Assembly: GCA_039817415.1 (NCBI GenBank)
Contig: JBCBVV010000022.1
Coordinates: 30,182 to 94,181 of the forward strand
Reading direction: 5' to 3'
From: JALEFZ01 sp039817415
GTDB lineage: Bacteria > Bacteroidota > Bacteroidia > J057
Length of the DNA stretch: 64,000 nucleotides
A program made the position numbers and the translations under genes. Each line of letters starts with the position of its first letter. Position 1 is the first letter of the stretch. Below are positions 7,584 through 15,596 of this stretch, piece after piece. Under the pieces are notes generated by a model. The model was not told where the DNA came from and did not search any database. It saw nothing but the letters and a program-made list of their open reading frames with translations.

Positions 7584-9672
7584 TTAGGTCCATGGCCTTG
7601 TCAACTTCCTCTACAGGCAGTTTACATACTTTGTCTTGGCATACATAAATGAAGGTGGCTCCAGGGACAAGCTTATGTTGTAGAAGTTCTAGTTTGCCTT
7701 CTTCTTTGCCTCCTAGCAGAAAGACACCTGCATGGTATTCCTCGTTCCATGAACGAGCAAAAGATGCTGCCTGATCCCCTACCATGGCAACTTCATAGGG
7801 TGTATGAACAAAACGATTGAGTAACAAGCCATAATTCGCGAAATAGGGTCCAGCCCCTTTCATTTGAGGAAGGGCTTGTGCTAGGATTTGTTCAGCTTTT
7901 TCAAGGTAATCACCCTTATAGAGATAAGTTCCGAGGGCAAACAAGCCCCTTCCAAAAGAAGAATTTGAAGAAGGAATGACATTGTCTTGTATTTCTCTGG
8001 AACGGGCAATCAAACTGGGGTCTTCGTCTGAGGTGTAGAAGAAGGTTCCCGTCTCCTTGTCATAAAAATGTGTGAGGGCATATTCCATCAATGCCTCCGC
8101 CTCGAATAGCCATTTTTCATCGAAAGTTGCCTGGTACAAAGCAATAAAAGCCTCTATGGTCAAGCTGTAATCGTCTGCAAATCCATTGATGGTAGATACT
8201 TCGTCCTTGAAATTACGATTAAGCCCTCCGTCTTTTCTTTTGGCCTTTTCGAGGATAAAGGAGGCGTTTTTTAGGGCAGCTTCAAGATAAGTTTGTTCTC
8301 CCAACGCTTGATAAGCATCCACATACCCCCTCAGCATAAGGGCATTCCAGGAAGTCAGGATTTTATCATCCAGACCTGGGCGGATTCGACTGTCCCTAGC
8401 CGCTAATAGAATTTCTTTAGATGCTGCTATGCTAGATTGAGCTTCTGGCAGGTCGATCTTAAGCTTAGCTGCCACTTCTTTTAAGTCTTCCTTTTTGAGA
8501 AGGATGTTTTTTCCTTCCCAGTTCCCTCTGCCTGAGATATTGTAGTAGGACTTGAAGAGTTCGGATTTATCTCCTAATAGACTGTCAATTTCGTTTTCTT
8601 CCCACACGTAGAATTTCCCTTCTTCACCATCGCTATCGGCATCTAAAGAAGAGTAAAACCCTCCATTTTTATGAGTCATTTCACGCGCTACCCATTCGGT
8701 GATTTCCTTTACCGCCGTCTTGAAAGAAGGATTTTTGGTCATTTGGTAAGCCTTAGCATATAGACTGACTAACTGTCCATTGTCGTACATCATTTTCTCG
8801 AAGTGGGGTACTTTCCAATTGGGATCAGTAGAATAGCGGGCAAATCCTCCTCCAAGCTGATCGTAAATTCCTCCATCCAACATTTCCTTCAGGGTAGTTG
8901 TAACGGCCGATAATGCTTCTTGGTCGCCTGAATAGTAGTGATGTTCAAGTAAATACTGCCATACAATAGGCATCGGAAACTTCATTCTGTTGTTCAAGCC
9001 TCCTCTTTTTGTATCTATTTGAGAGATCAGGCTGTTGTAAAGGGAAGTTGTTTGGGAGGTCGTATAGCTTGAAGGCCTGGGGGCCAATTCAGCAAAGTTC
9101 ATTCTGCTGATTCCCCTAGAGATGCTTTCAGCGTTTTTTTCGACTTCTTCTGGTTGTTTGTCCCTTACATCTTTGAAAAAATTGAGGACTCTTTTCCACT
9201 CTCCAGTCGGATAATAAGTGCCTGCAAAGATGGGGCGCCCATCTGGAAGGGCTATTGCATTTAAGGGCCAACCTCCCCTTTGATTGATCAACATAGCAGC
9301 ATCCATGTAAATTTGATCAATGTCTGGTCTTTCTTCTCGGTCGATCTTGATGGAGACAAAGTTGTCATTCATGAGGCGTGCGACAGAAGTATCCTCAAAG
9401 GATTCATGCTCCATAACATGACACCAATGGCAAGCTGCATACCCGATGCTGATGATCAGGAGTTTGTCTTCCTTTTTGGCTTTTTCAAGGGCTTCTTCTC
9501 CCCACGGATACCAATTGACTGGATTGTGGGCATGCTGAAGCAAATAGGGGCTACTGGTGTGGATGAGTTGATTGGTGAAGGCATGCTCTCCTTTGTCCAT
9601 AGACTGGCGGGTCTTGTTGTTACAAGATAGGAGTAGAAGGGTGGACAGGAGCAGAAGGAATCGCCTTTTCAT
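7576..9672 (-). CDS. YyaL/DUF255 thioredoxin-domain lipoprotein
   Basis: 698 residues. A signal peptide ends in LLLLSC with Cys17 as lipobox cysteine. The DUF255 thioredoxin-like domain follows with SPYLLQHAHNPVNWYPWG and the redox-like motif CHWC at residues 81-84, then HESFED and IDREERPDID. The remaining ~500 residues are the (alpha/alpha)-barrel, glycosidase-like part with DGGIYDQLGGGFARYS and WKVPHFEKMMYDNGQL. Homologues include bacterial YyaL and human SPATA20; the reaction is not established. Most homologues are cytoplasmic, so the lipoprotein export signal is notable although common in Bacteroidota. Confidence 0.9.
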   Translation of the reverse strand: MKRRFLLLLSTLLLLSCNNKTRQSMDKGEHAFTNQLIHTSSPYLLQHAHNPVNWYPWGEEALEKAKKEDKLLIISIGYAACHWCHVMEHESFEDTSVARLMNDNFVSIKIDREERPDIDQIYMDAAMLINQRGGWPLNAIALPDGRPIFAGTYYPTGEWKRVLNFFKDVRDKQPEEVEKNAESISRGISRMNFAELAPRPSSYTTSQTTSLYNSLISQIDTKRGGLNNRMKFPMPIVWQYLLEHHYYSGDQEALSAVTTTLKEMLDGGIYDQLGGGFARYSTDPNWKVPHFEKMMYDNGQLVSLYAKAYQMTKNPSFKTAVKEITEWVAREMTHKNGGFYSSLDADSDGEEGKFYVWEENEIDSLLGDKSELFKSYYNISGRGNWEGKNILLKKEDLKEVAAKLKIDLPEAQSSIAASKEILLAARDSRIRPGLDDKILTSWNALMLRGYVDAYQALGEQTYLEAALKNASFILEKAKRKDGGLNRNFKDEVSTINGFADDYSLTIEAFIALYQATFDEKWLFEAEALMEYALTHFYDKETGTFFYTSDEDPSLIARSREIQDNVIPSSNSSFGRGLFALGTYLYKGDYLEKAEQILAQALPQMKGAGPYFANYGLLLNRFVHTPYEVAMVGDQAASFARSWNEEYHAGVFLLGGKEEGKLELLQHKLVPGATFIYVCQDKVCKLPVEEVDKAMDLIK

Positions 9673-9687
9673 AGGGAATAATTTGTA

Positions 9688-9717
9688 TGAAGATACTGGG
9701 AAAATTACTTTACCAAA
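9688..9717 (-). promoter_or_regulatory. Probable promoter of the YyaL-like gene
   Basis: On the minus strand TTTG (9717-9714), an 18-nt spacer and TATCTTCA (9695-9688) approximate the Bacteroidota -33/-7 pair, about 16 nt before the ATG at 9672. Confidence 0.35.
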
Positions 9718-9735
9718 CCATCAAAAACCGTTTTT

Positions 9736-10380
9736 ATGAAAGTCTATACACCTATCTTAGTTTTCGTCCTCTTGGGCTCCATGGTATTGGGATGTTCCTC
9801 CTCAGCGAAGTTAAGCCGGAATAGCAAGGACAAAGAGCTAAATGCTGTTTACAATTTGATGCAAGGCACTTTTTCTAGCAGGGAGCAAGCAGCATCCGAC
9901 ACTAGTTTTTTCGACATTAACCTCGTCATGTATCCTATTTGGGAGAATCGAAAAGATGCCAAATGGCTCTATGTAGAACAAGCCGTAACACGATTTATTG
10001 ACAGGCCTTATCGCCAGCGTGTCTATCGTTTGAGTTTGACAGAAGATGGCTTGGTAGAGAGTCGTGTTTATGCCCTACCTAATCCCTCAACCTATATCCA
10101 CGCCTGGGATGATCTAAGGGTATTTCAAAACATCAATCCAGATTCTCTCTTGCTCAGGGAGGGGTGTTCCGTTTATTTGAAAAAAGGAAAAAATGGCTGT
10201 TTTGAGGGTGCTACGAAGGAAAATTCATGTGGGAGTACCCTAAGGGGAGCGACTTTTGCTAGTTCTGAAGTTAAGCTTTGTGCAGGGGAAGTTGTTTCCT
10301 GGGATCGAGGCTGGGATGAAGATGGGCAACAGGTGTGGGGGGCAGAAAAGGGAGGATACATCTTCAAAAAAATTCCTTAA
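9736..10380 (+). CDS. CpcT/CpeT-family lipoprotein
   Basis: 214 residues. The lipobox VLGC places the lipidated cysteine at position 20. The mature protein has the CpcT/CpeT pattern: LMQGTFSSREQAASDTSFFDI, then MYPIW, WLYVEQAV, RPYRQRVYRL and a late CGSTLRGATFASSEV with WDRGWD. In cyanobacteria CpeT/CpcT attach phycoerythrobilin or phycocyanobilin to phycobiliproteins; the fold is a small calycin-like barrel. This genome shows no sign of phototrophy and the copy is exported, so a bilin-lyase role should not be transferred. It is divergent from the YyaL-like gene with 63 bp between the starts. Confidence 0.8.
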   Translation: MKVYTPILVFVLLGSMVLGCSSSAKLSRNSKDKELNAVYNLMQGTFSSREQAASDTSFFDINLVMYPIWENRKDAKWLYVEQAVTRFIDRPYRQRVYRLSLTEDGLVESRVYALPNPSTYIHAWDDLRVFQNINPDSLLLREGCSVYLKKGKNGCFEGATKENSCGSTLRGATFASSEVKLCAGEVVSWDRGWDEDGQQVWGAEKGGYIFKKIP

Positions 10381-10420
10381 CAAGCCCTTTTTTCTAAAAA
10401 AATACTCGTCCAGTTTTCGG

Positions 10421-10452
10421 TTGCTGAGCGTGGCCATTTGAGCCTACATTTG
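10421..10452 (+). promoter_or_regulatory. Promoter upstream of ada
   Basis: TACATTTG at 10445-10452 matches TAnnTTTG exactly, with TTG at 10421-10423 (21-nt spacer). It would give a leader of about 28 nt before the ATG at 10485. Confidence 0.45.
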
Positions 10453-10484
10453 GGTATCTTCAATTAACCATCAAATTCACCCAC

Positions 10485-11585
10485 ATGCGAATTACGGAAG
10501 CAGATACCATTTCTACTTATTACGAAGCCTTAGTCAATCGTAAGGAAGAGTATGTCGGGATTTTTTATGTCGGGGTAAAAACTACTTCCATTTTCTGTAT
10601 TCCTACCTGTCGGGCTAGAAAACCCAAGCTAGAAAATGTAGAATTCTTCACGACTTTCAAGGAGGCTATGGACAATGGGTATCGACCTTGCAAAATCTGT
10701 AAACCTACCCAGAATGCGCATCAGGCTCCCCCACAGGTGGAAAAGGCCCTTAGCATGATCAAGGCTCAGCCCAAGCAAAAAGTTTCGGATCAGGATCTTC
10801 GCAATCAGGATATTAGCCCAGAGGTCGTCAGAAGATGGTTCAATAAAAACTACGGGATGACCTTCCAGGCCTATCAGCGGATGTATCGCATTAATTTTGC
10901 TTTTCAGGAATTAAAGAATGGGAAAAAGGCAACTGATACAGCCTTCGATAGTGGATATGAATCCTTGAGTGGTTTTGGCTATACCTATAAAAAATTGGTA
11001 GGGAAGTCGCCCAAGAAGGGGAAAGAACCTCAAGTCATTTTGATGGATAGGCTCACTACTCCTTTGGGGCCGATGTTTATGGCTGCAACCGAAAAAGGGC
11101 TTTGTTTATTAGAATTTGTAGACCGAAGGATGCTGGAGACGGAATTTATGGAGCTCCAAAAGCTGTTGCATGCAAGAATCATGGTGGGGGAGAATGCACA
11201 TATCAAACAAGGGAAAAAGGAATTGCAAGAATATTTTGAAGGCAAAAGGGAGCACTTTGAAGTAGCTTTAGACTATCCCGGAACTGAATTCCAACAATCC
11301 GTTTGGCAAGGACTTTTGGATATTCCTTATGGAACCACCTCCTCCTATCAAGAGCAAGCCGAAGCGCTAAAAAAACCTAATGCTATTCGCGCCATGGCCT
11401 CAGCCAATGGGTGTAACCGAATCGCCATTATCATTCCTTGCCATCGTGTTATTGGGAAGGACAATAAGTTAAGAGGCTATGGAGGGGGATTGGAAAGAAA
11501 GAGATGGTTGCTGGAGCATGAACTTCGTACGGCTGGAAACCTAGACCATCCGATATGGAAGAAACAGGGGGAATTATTTAAGTAG
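10485..11585 (+). CDS. ada: Ada-type bifunctional methyltransferase and transcriptional activator
   Basis: 366 residues with three domains. Residues 1-80 are the Ada metal-binding domain with four cysteines at 38, 42, 69 and 72; Cys38 is expected to accept methyl from phosphotriesters. Residues ~95-180 are an AraC-type helix-turn-helix ending in the usual GYESLSGFGYTYKKLVGKSP. Residues ~190-350 are the O6-methylguanine-DNA methyltransferase domain with active-site IPCHRVIG (Cys319). The protein repairs alkylated DNA by suicidal transfer and, once methylated, activates its own promoter in E. coli. No alkA or alkB neighbour is seen; the next gene is a DinB-fold protein, a pairing I would call coincidental without more genomes. 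Confidence 0.93.
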   Translation: MRITEADTISTYYEALVNRKEEYVGIFYVGVKTTSIFCIPTCRARKPKLENVEFFTTFKEAMDNGYRPCKICKPTQNAHQAPPQVEKALSMIKAQPKQKVSDQDLRNQDISPEVVRRWFNKNYGMTFQAYQRMYRINFAFQELKNGKKATDTAFDSGYESLSGFGYTYKKLVGKSPKKGKEPQVILMDRLTTPLGPMFMAATEKGLCLLEFVDRRMLETEFMELQKLLHARIMVGENAHIKQGKKELQEYFEGKREHFEVALDYPGTEFQQSVWQGLLDIPYGTTSSYQEQAEALKKPNAIRAMASANGCNRIAIIIPCHRVIGKDNKLRGYGGGLERKRWLLEHELRTAGNLDHPIWKKQGELFK

Positions 11586-11661
11586 TGAATGTAGCTCTTT
11601 ACCTGTACAAGAATTCCTCTTACCTTCATCTGAATCAAACTACTTGCCTAATTGCACACAG

Positions 11662-12186
11662 ATGAAACAGATTCCTTGGTTTGAGCGGAAATTTGACTTC
11701 GCTTCCAAACAAAATTTTTTCCCTGCCATCATAGAAAGGCTTGAAGGGGCACCCATCCGCCTAGCCTATAAACTTCAGCACATTCCAGAGGAGGTAAGAA
11801 CCAAGCGTTTTCAGGACAAATGGTCTATCCAAGAGAATGTAGGCCATTTGCTTGATTTGGAGCCCTTATGGCAAGGTCGCTTGCAAGATATTTTACAATG
11901 GAAAACCTTCCTGCGAGATGCTGATTTGTCCAACCTACTCACCCATCAAGCGGATCATAATCACATCTCGTACAAAAAACTTCTCGCGGATTTTGCAAAA
12001 GCTAGGCGAAGAACGGTTCAACTTCTTTCCTCCCTTGATGAAGGACAAATTTTCATGCATGCCCTTCATCCCCGTTTGAAGGTTCCTATGAGAACAATGG
12101 ACCTTTTCCTCTTTGTCGCCGAGCATGATGACCATCATATGGCAAGAATGACAGAAATCCAACGTGAACTTTCACGTGTTGGTTAA
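11662..12186 (+). CDS. DinB-fold protein
   Basis: 174 residues from the ATG at 11662; a TTG six codons earlier is in frame but weaker. The four-helix-bundle DinB/YfiT pattern is present: KWSIQENVGHLLDLEPLW at residues ~55-72 and a C-terminal FVAEHDDHHMARM, giving the conserved histidine triad that binds a divalent metal. DinB-like proteins include thiol-dependent transferases and detoxification enzymes; the substrate is unknown. It lies 76 bp after ada and is followed on the same strand by two small conserved genes, perhaps one transcript. Confidence 0.8.
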   Translation: MKQIPWFERKFDFASKQNFFPAIIERLEGAPIRLAYKLQHIPEEVRTKRFQDKWSIQENVGHLLDLEPLWQGRLQDILQWKTFLRDADLSNLLTHQADHNHISYKKLLADFAKARRRTVQLLSSLDEGQIFMHALHPRLKVPMRTMDLFLFVAEHDDHHMARMTEIQRELSRVG

Positions 12187-12218
12187 CGTATTCCTAGGCT
12201 CATTTTATTCACACACCT

Positions 12219-12506
12219 ATGTCAAAAGATGAAAAAATATTGACCCTTCATCCAGAAGGAAAATCGGGGGTAAATATCCTCAAAAGAAGATATGATGCCA
12301 TACGCTCCTATATTCTTGATACCTTGAAAAAGGAAGGACAAATTACCTATAAGGAGCTTACTGAATGGGCCAATAAGGATCTCTCCGATTCCTTTGATGG
12401 AAATGTTAACTGGTATATTGTATCTGTTAAATTGGACCTTGAGGCAAGAGGAGAAATTGAAAGGATACCCAAAACCAGCCCTCATCAAATAAGATTAAAG
12501 CCATAA
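12219..12506 (+). CDS. Small conserved protein, winged-helix-like
   Basis: 95 residues, acidic and basic in alternation, with LKRRYDAIRSYILDTLKKEG, then ITYKELTEWANKDLSD and a C-terminal WYIVSVKLDLEARGEIERI. The helix-helix-wing spacing looks like a small winged-helix domain, similar to DUF6958-type proteins, though I cannot confirm the family. It starts 33 bp after the DinB-like gene and ends 3 bp before the next start, so co-transcription is likely. Confidence 0.65.
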   Translation: MSKDEKILTLHPEGKSGVNILKRRYDAIRSYILDTLKKEGQITYKELTEWANKDLSDSFDGNVNWYIVSVKLDLEARGEIERIPKTSPHQIRLKP

Positions 12507-12509
12507 GTT

Positions 12510-12761
12510 ATGAGTGTGGATCCAAAATGGTCTGTTCTTCAACAGGCACTGTATTACGATCAACAAGGGGATTGGCATCAAGCCCATGATCTGGTAGATG
12601 GGATGGAAGGCAAAAAAGCAGCACATATTCATGCTTATTTGCATCGAAAAGAAGGGGATGCCTGGAACGCACGCTATTGGTATAACAGGGCGGATCAACC
12701 TGTTTTTGAGGGAAGTCTTGAGGAGGAATGGGAGAAGCTTTGGAATAGATACAGTACATAA
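12510..12761 (+). CDS. Small conserved protein of the AYLHRKEGD type
   Basis: 83 residues. It has the pattern of a widespread uncharacterised bacterial family: an aromatic N-terminal half (QQGDWHQAHDLVDGME) followed by the near-invariant HAYLHRKEGDAWNARYWYNRA and a C-terminal EEEWEKLW. The repeat-like W/Y spacing resembles a single TPR hairpin. No function is known. It is separated by 3 bp from the upstream gene and is likely translated from the same mRNA. Confidence 0.75.
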   Translation: MSVDPKWSVLQQALYYDQQGDWHQAHDLVDGMEGKKAAHIHAYLHRKEGDAWNARYWYNRADQPVFEGSLEEEWEKLWNRYST

Positions 12762-12818
12762 GGATATCCGCACTATATCACGTATTTTGACTACATAACA
12801 ACATAAAACAGACCTATC

Positions 12819-13307
12819 ATGAAAACTTTAATGTATCCCATCTTGGGCTTTGTAATCCTTTTGATGACGGGATTTGCTCCCGCTTCTTCTCCAGTTACTT
12901 CGGCAGACTTCATCGATTTTTATGGCAAAGACCAGAACGAGTCTCTAGATGCCTTGATTGCAACTGTTTTAGAGAACGAAAAGACCCCCGTTCTGTATTT
13001 TTCTGCGACATGGTGTGGCCCATGTAAACGCTTCAAGAAAAGTTTGGTAGATGCCAAAATGATAGAAGCGCTTCAAGAAGCTACTTTGATCATGGTGGAT
13101 GTCGACAAAGCCATGAGAGATAATAATGAGGTTAACAGTGGATTGACCAAACGCTTCGGGATAACTTCCATTCCAACCTTTATAAAAATTGATCAGAAGT
13201 TGAATATGTTGGCCAAAGTAGGAGGTGAAGCTTGGGAAGAGGATATTCCAGAAAATATGGCCCCAGTTATGAAGGAATTCTTGAATGGCACCAAGTTCAA
13301 CAGGTAA
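12819..13307 (+). CDS. Secreted thioredoxin-family protein
   Basis: 162 residues. An N-terminal hydrophobic signal (residues ~6-20, MTGFAPASS) precedes a thioredoxin fold with the active site WCGPC (Cys66, Cys69) in YFSATWCGPCKRF and the cis-proline loop SIPTF. The N-terminal signal places it in the periplasm, where it could reduce or oxidise exported thiols. The fold is close to the thioredoxin-2/DsbD-gamma type. It ends before a strong terminator and starts 57 bp after the small conserved gene. Confidence 0.85.
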   Translation: MKTLMYPILGFVILLMTGFAPASSPVTSADFIDFYGKDQNESLDALIATVLENEKTPVLYFSATWCGPCKRFKKSLVDAKMIEALQEATLIMVDVDKAMRDNNEVNSGLTKRFGITSIPTFIKIDQKLNMLAKVGGEAWEEDIPENMAPVMKEFLNGTKFNR

Positions 13308-13377
13308 TGAATAGGTAGATTCCTGAGAAAAATCGACTTTTATCATCAATTGTAGGGAATATCTGACCTATGAGGCT

Positions 13378-13417
13378 AAGAAGGCTGATTCTAGTGAAAG
13401 AATCAGCCTTCTTTTTT
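13378..13417 (+). terminator. Intrinsic terminator after the thioredoxin gene
   Basis: A perfect 15-bp stem (13378-13392 with 13399-13413), 6-nt loop and a following T tract to 13417, 70 bp after the stop. Confidence 0.85.
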
Positions 13418-13578
13418 GATCATTTTTCTTGTTTCGAATGATTGTGAGATGTTTTTATCTCTGATTATGAGGGGTTTAAATATTTTATAGATTGAATATT
13501 TTGCATGAAATATTAAATGAGTTTGAATCTTGTTGAGTCTAGCGCTATAGGGGAAATTTGTGTCAAATCAATTCCCCC

Positions 13579-15522
13579 ATGGAAAACAAAAACACACTAT
13601 CTAATCGTCCTTCTCTGGGTATTGTGAGCATGTTGACGGTGGGCATAGGAGCAATAATTCTAGCCATCATTCTCTTCAATACAACGTCAAGCATTCCGGA
13701 AATATCAGGTATTATCAACGACTATGCACAGGTAAGTAGAGTCAATCAGGATACAGTTGTCCTTGTCGACCCTTCGGCCTTTTCTGTTGGTGATGGAATT
13801 CTCCTCATTCAGATGCAAGGGGCTCAAATTAGTACAGCAAACGATTCCACTTATGGTGATGTCACAAATTGGCAGGATGCCGGAGTGGCTGAGTTTGGCG
13901 AAATACAATCCATATCAGGTAATACCCTCGTCCTAGAGGAATTTACCTGTAACACCTACGATCTCGCTCAGGCTGTACAAGTTGTACGAATACCAGAATA
14001 CGATTCAGTTTCTGTGATTGGGACCTTGACTGCTCAGCCTTGGAATGGGCAAACGGGAGGTGTCGTTGCCCTAGCAGCGAAGCATAGAATTAGGCTTTTT
14101 AACGGAATCGATGTAAGTGGAGCCGGCTTTAGAGGAGGAAGTTTCAACGGAAGTTCCTCTGGAAGAAATATGAATTATACCTGCGCGCTCAACTCAGGTG
14201 CTGGTGGAAACAAGGGTGAGGGCATTTCTGCAATTGGTCTTACAGGCTGTATTGGAAAACTGGCCAATGGTGGCGGAGGTGGAAATGACCACAATGGTGG
14301 TGGAGGCGGAGGGTCCAATTACGGCAAAGGGGGAAGAGGAGGACATGGATGGTTATCTAATTCACCTCCAAATTTGAGTGATATGAACAAAGGCGGTAGG
14401 GGAGGTGCTTCTCTTGCCAATGTTTATGGAGACCCCGTTATCAGAATGTTTATGGGCGGAGGTGGAGGTGGCGGACACCAAAACAATGGCGCTTCCTTTC
14501 CAGGAGGTAATGGTGGGGGTGTGGTATTTATTCAAGCCCCAGAATTAAGAATAGAAGCACCAGTAGTCGTAGACGCAAGTGGGAAAGATGCAATGGATAT
14601 TTTTATCAATGATGGTGCTAGTGGAGGAGGAGCGGGAGGCTCAGTTTTCCTGAATGTAGATGATGTAATGAATGCCTCTAGCCTAACGATTGATGTAAGT
14701 GGTGGAGATGGAGCAGATGTCAATACGCTGAACCAGCATGGCCCAGGCGGCGGCGGCGGAGGAGGAGCCATCGTACTGAAACAGGCACTCCCTGTGGGTT
14801 TAACTTATTCTCTTGCAGAAGGGAGACCTGGATTATTTCGAACCAATGACTCTTCCAATGTTCATAGAAATACCCCTCATGGGGCCCGACCGGGAGAAGT
14901 AGGAGGAATTGTCTCTAATTCGTCCTTTACCAATTGTACCATTGATCCTTCGTTTCCTGTAGAATGGCTGTATTTCAAGGCTGTTCCTCAGCAAGAAAAC
15001 ATCAAGCTTGAGTGGGGAACTGCCACCGAAACGAACTCTCATCACTTCGAAATTGAGCGTTCCCTCGACAACAGTTCCTTCTTACCTATCGGTAGTATTA
15101 ATGCTGCAGGGAATAGCACAAGGCAGAAGAACTACATTTTCATTGATGGCGATGTCATGAAGGAAGGTCAAGAAAAAGCTGTTTATCGGCTAAAGCAGGT
15201 AGATATGGATGGGCAGTTCAATTATTCCTCTCTGGTATCCATTAACCTAGAAGAAATCAAATCAGATCAGCCTCAAATTACCTTCTTAACCCCTTCTATA
15301 GGCGGCATGCTGCAGATCAAGGTTGTCAATCCCGATGAAAGAGGAGGCAGTATGATTCTGAGGGACATAAGAGGCAAACAACTATTGGAAAAAGGTGTCT
15401 CAGAAGGGCAACTGAAAGAAGTTAGCCTTGACGTTAGCCAGTTTCCTAGTGGAATTTATGTTTTGACCTATCGCTCTAGCTCATTTAAGGTGAGCAAAAA
15501 AATCAGAATAGAAAACAATTAA
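13579..15522 (+). CDS. Glycine-rich T9SS-sorted surface protein, copy A
   Basis: 647 residues from the ATG at 13579; a TTG seven codons earlier is in frame. The N-terminus (MENKNTLSNR) is followed by a hydrophobic segment at residues ~12-35 that serves as an uncleaved or late-cleaved signal. The centre is glycine-rich (ANGGGGGNDHNGGGGGG and GGGGGGGHQNNGASFPGG, residues ~225-330), with a second Gly run near residue 395. A fibronectin-like linker FPVEWLYFKA...LEWGTATETNSHHFEIERS precedes a C-terminal sorting domain ending in GIYVLTYR..SFKVSKKIRI. The sorting domain predicts export by the type IX system. Its paralogue lies 74 bp downstream. Confidence 0.85.
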   Translation: MENKNTLSNRPSLGIVSMLTVGIGAIILAIILFNTTSSIPEISGIINDYAQVSRVNQDTVVLVDPSAFSVGDGILLIQMQGAQISTANDSTYGDVTNWQDAGVAEFGEIQSISGNTLVLEEFTCNTYDLAQAVQVVRIPEYDSVSVIGTLTAQPWNGQTGGVVALAAKHRIRLFNGIDVSGAGFRGGSFNGSSSGRNMNYTCALNSGAGGNKGEGISAIGLTGCIGKLANGGGGGNDHNGGGGGGSNYGKGGRGGHGWLSNSPPNLSDMNKGGRGGASLANVYGDPVIRMFMGGGGGGGHQNNGASFPGGNGGGVVFIQAPELRIEAPVVVDASGKDAMDIFINDGASGGGAGGSVFLNVDDVMNASSLTIDVSGGDGADVNTLNQHGPGGGGGGGAIVLKQALPVGLTYSLAEGRPGLFRTNDSSNVHRNTPHGARPGEVGGIVSNSSFTNCTIDPSFPVEWLYFKAVPQQENIKLEWGTATETNSHHFEIERSLDNSSFLPIGSINAAGNSTRQKNYIFIDGDVMKEGQEKAVYRLKQVDMDGQFNYSSLVSINLEEIKSDQPQITFLTPSIGGMLQIKVVNPDERGGSMILRDIRGKQLLEKGVSEGQLKEVSLDVSQFPSGIYVLTYRSSSFKVSKKIRIENN

Positions 15523-15596
15523 TCTTTTATGTCAGGTTTGAGGAACACAAACACTCCATCCTGGCCATTTTTTATCCGTTCATTCCCCTGAAGAAA

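Noticed and set aside
12508..12759. Minus-strand open frame opposite the 83-residue gene
   Set aside because: The plus-strand frame carries the conserved AYLHRKEGD family pattern and fits the operon spacing.
10485..12818. DNA repair island formed by ada, the DinB-fold gene and followers
   Set aside because: DinB here is the four-helix YfiT-type, not DNA polymerase IV, and the followers have no repair motifs; a functional island is not supported.
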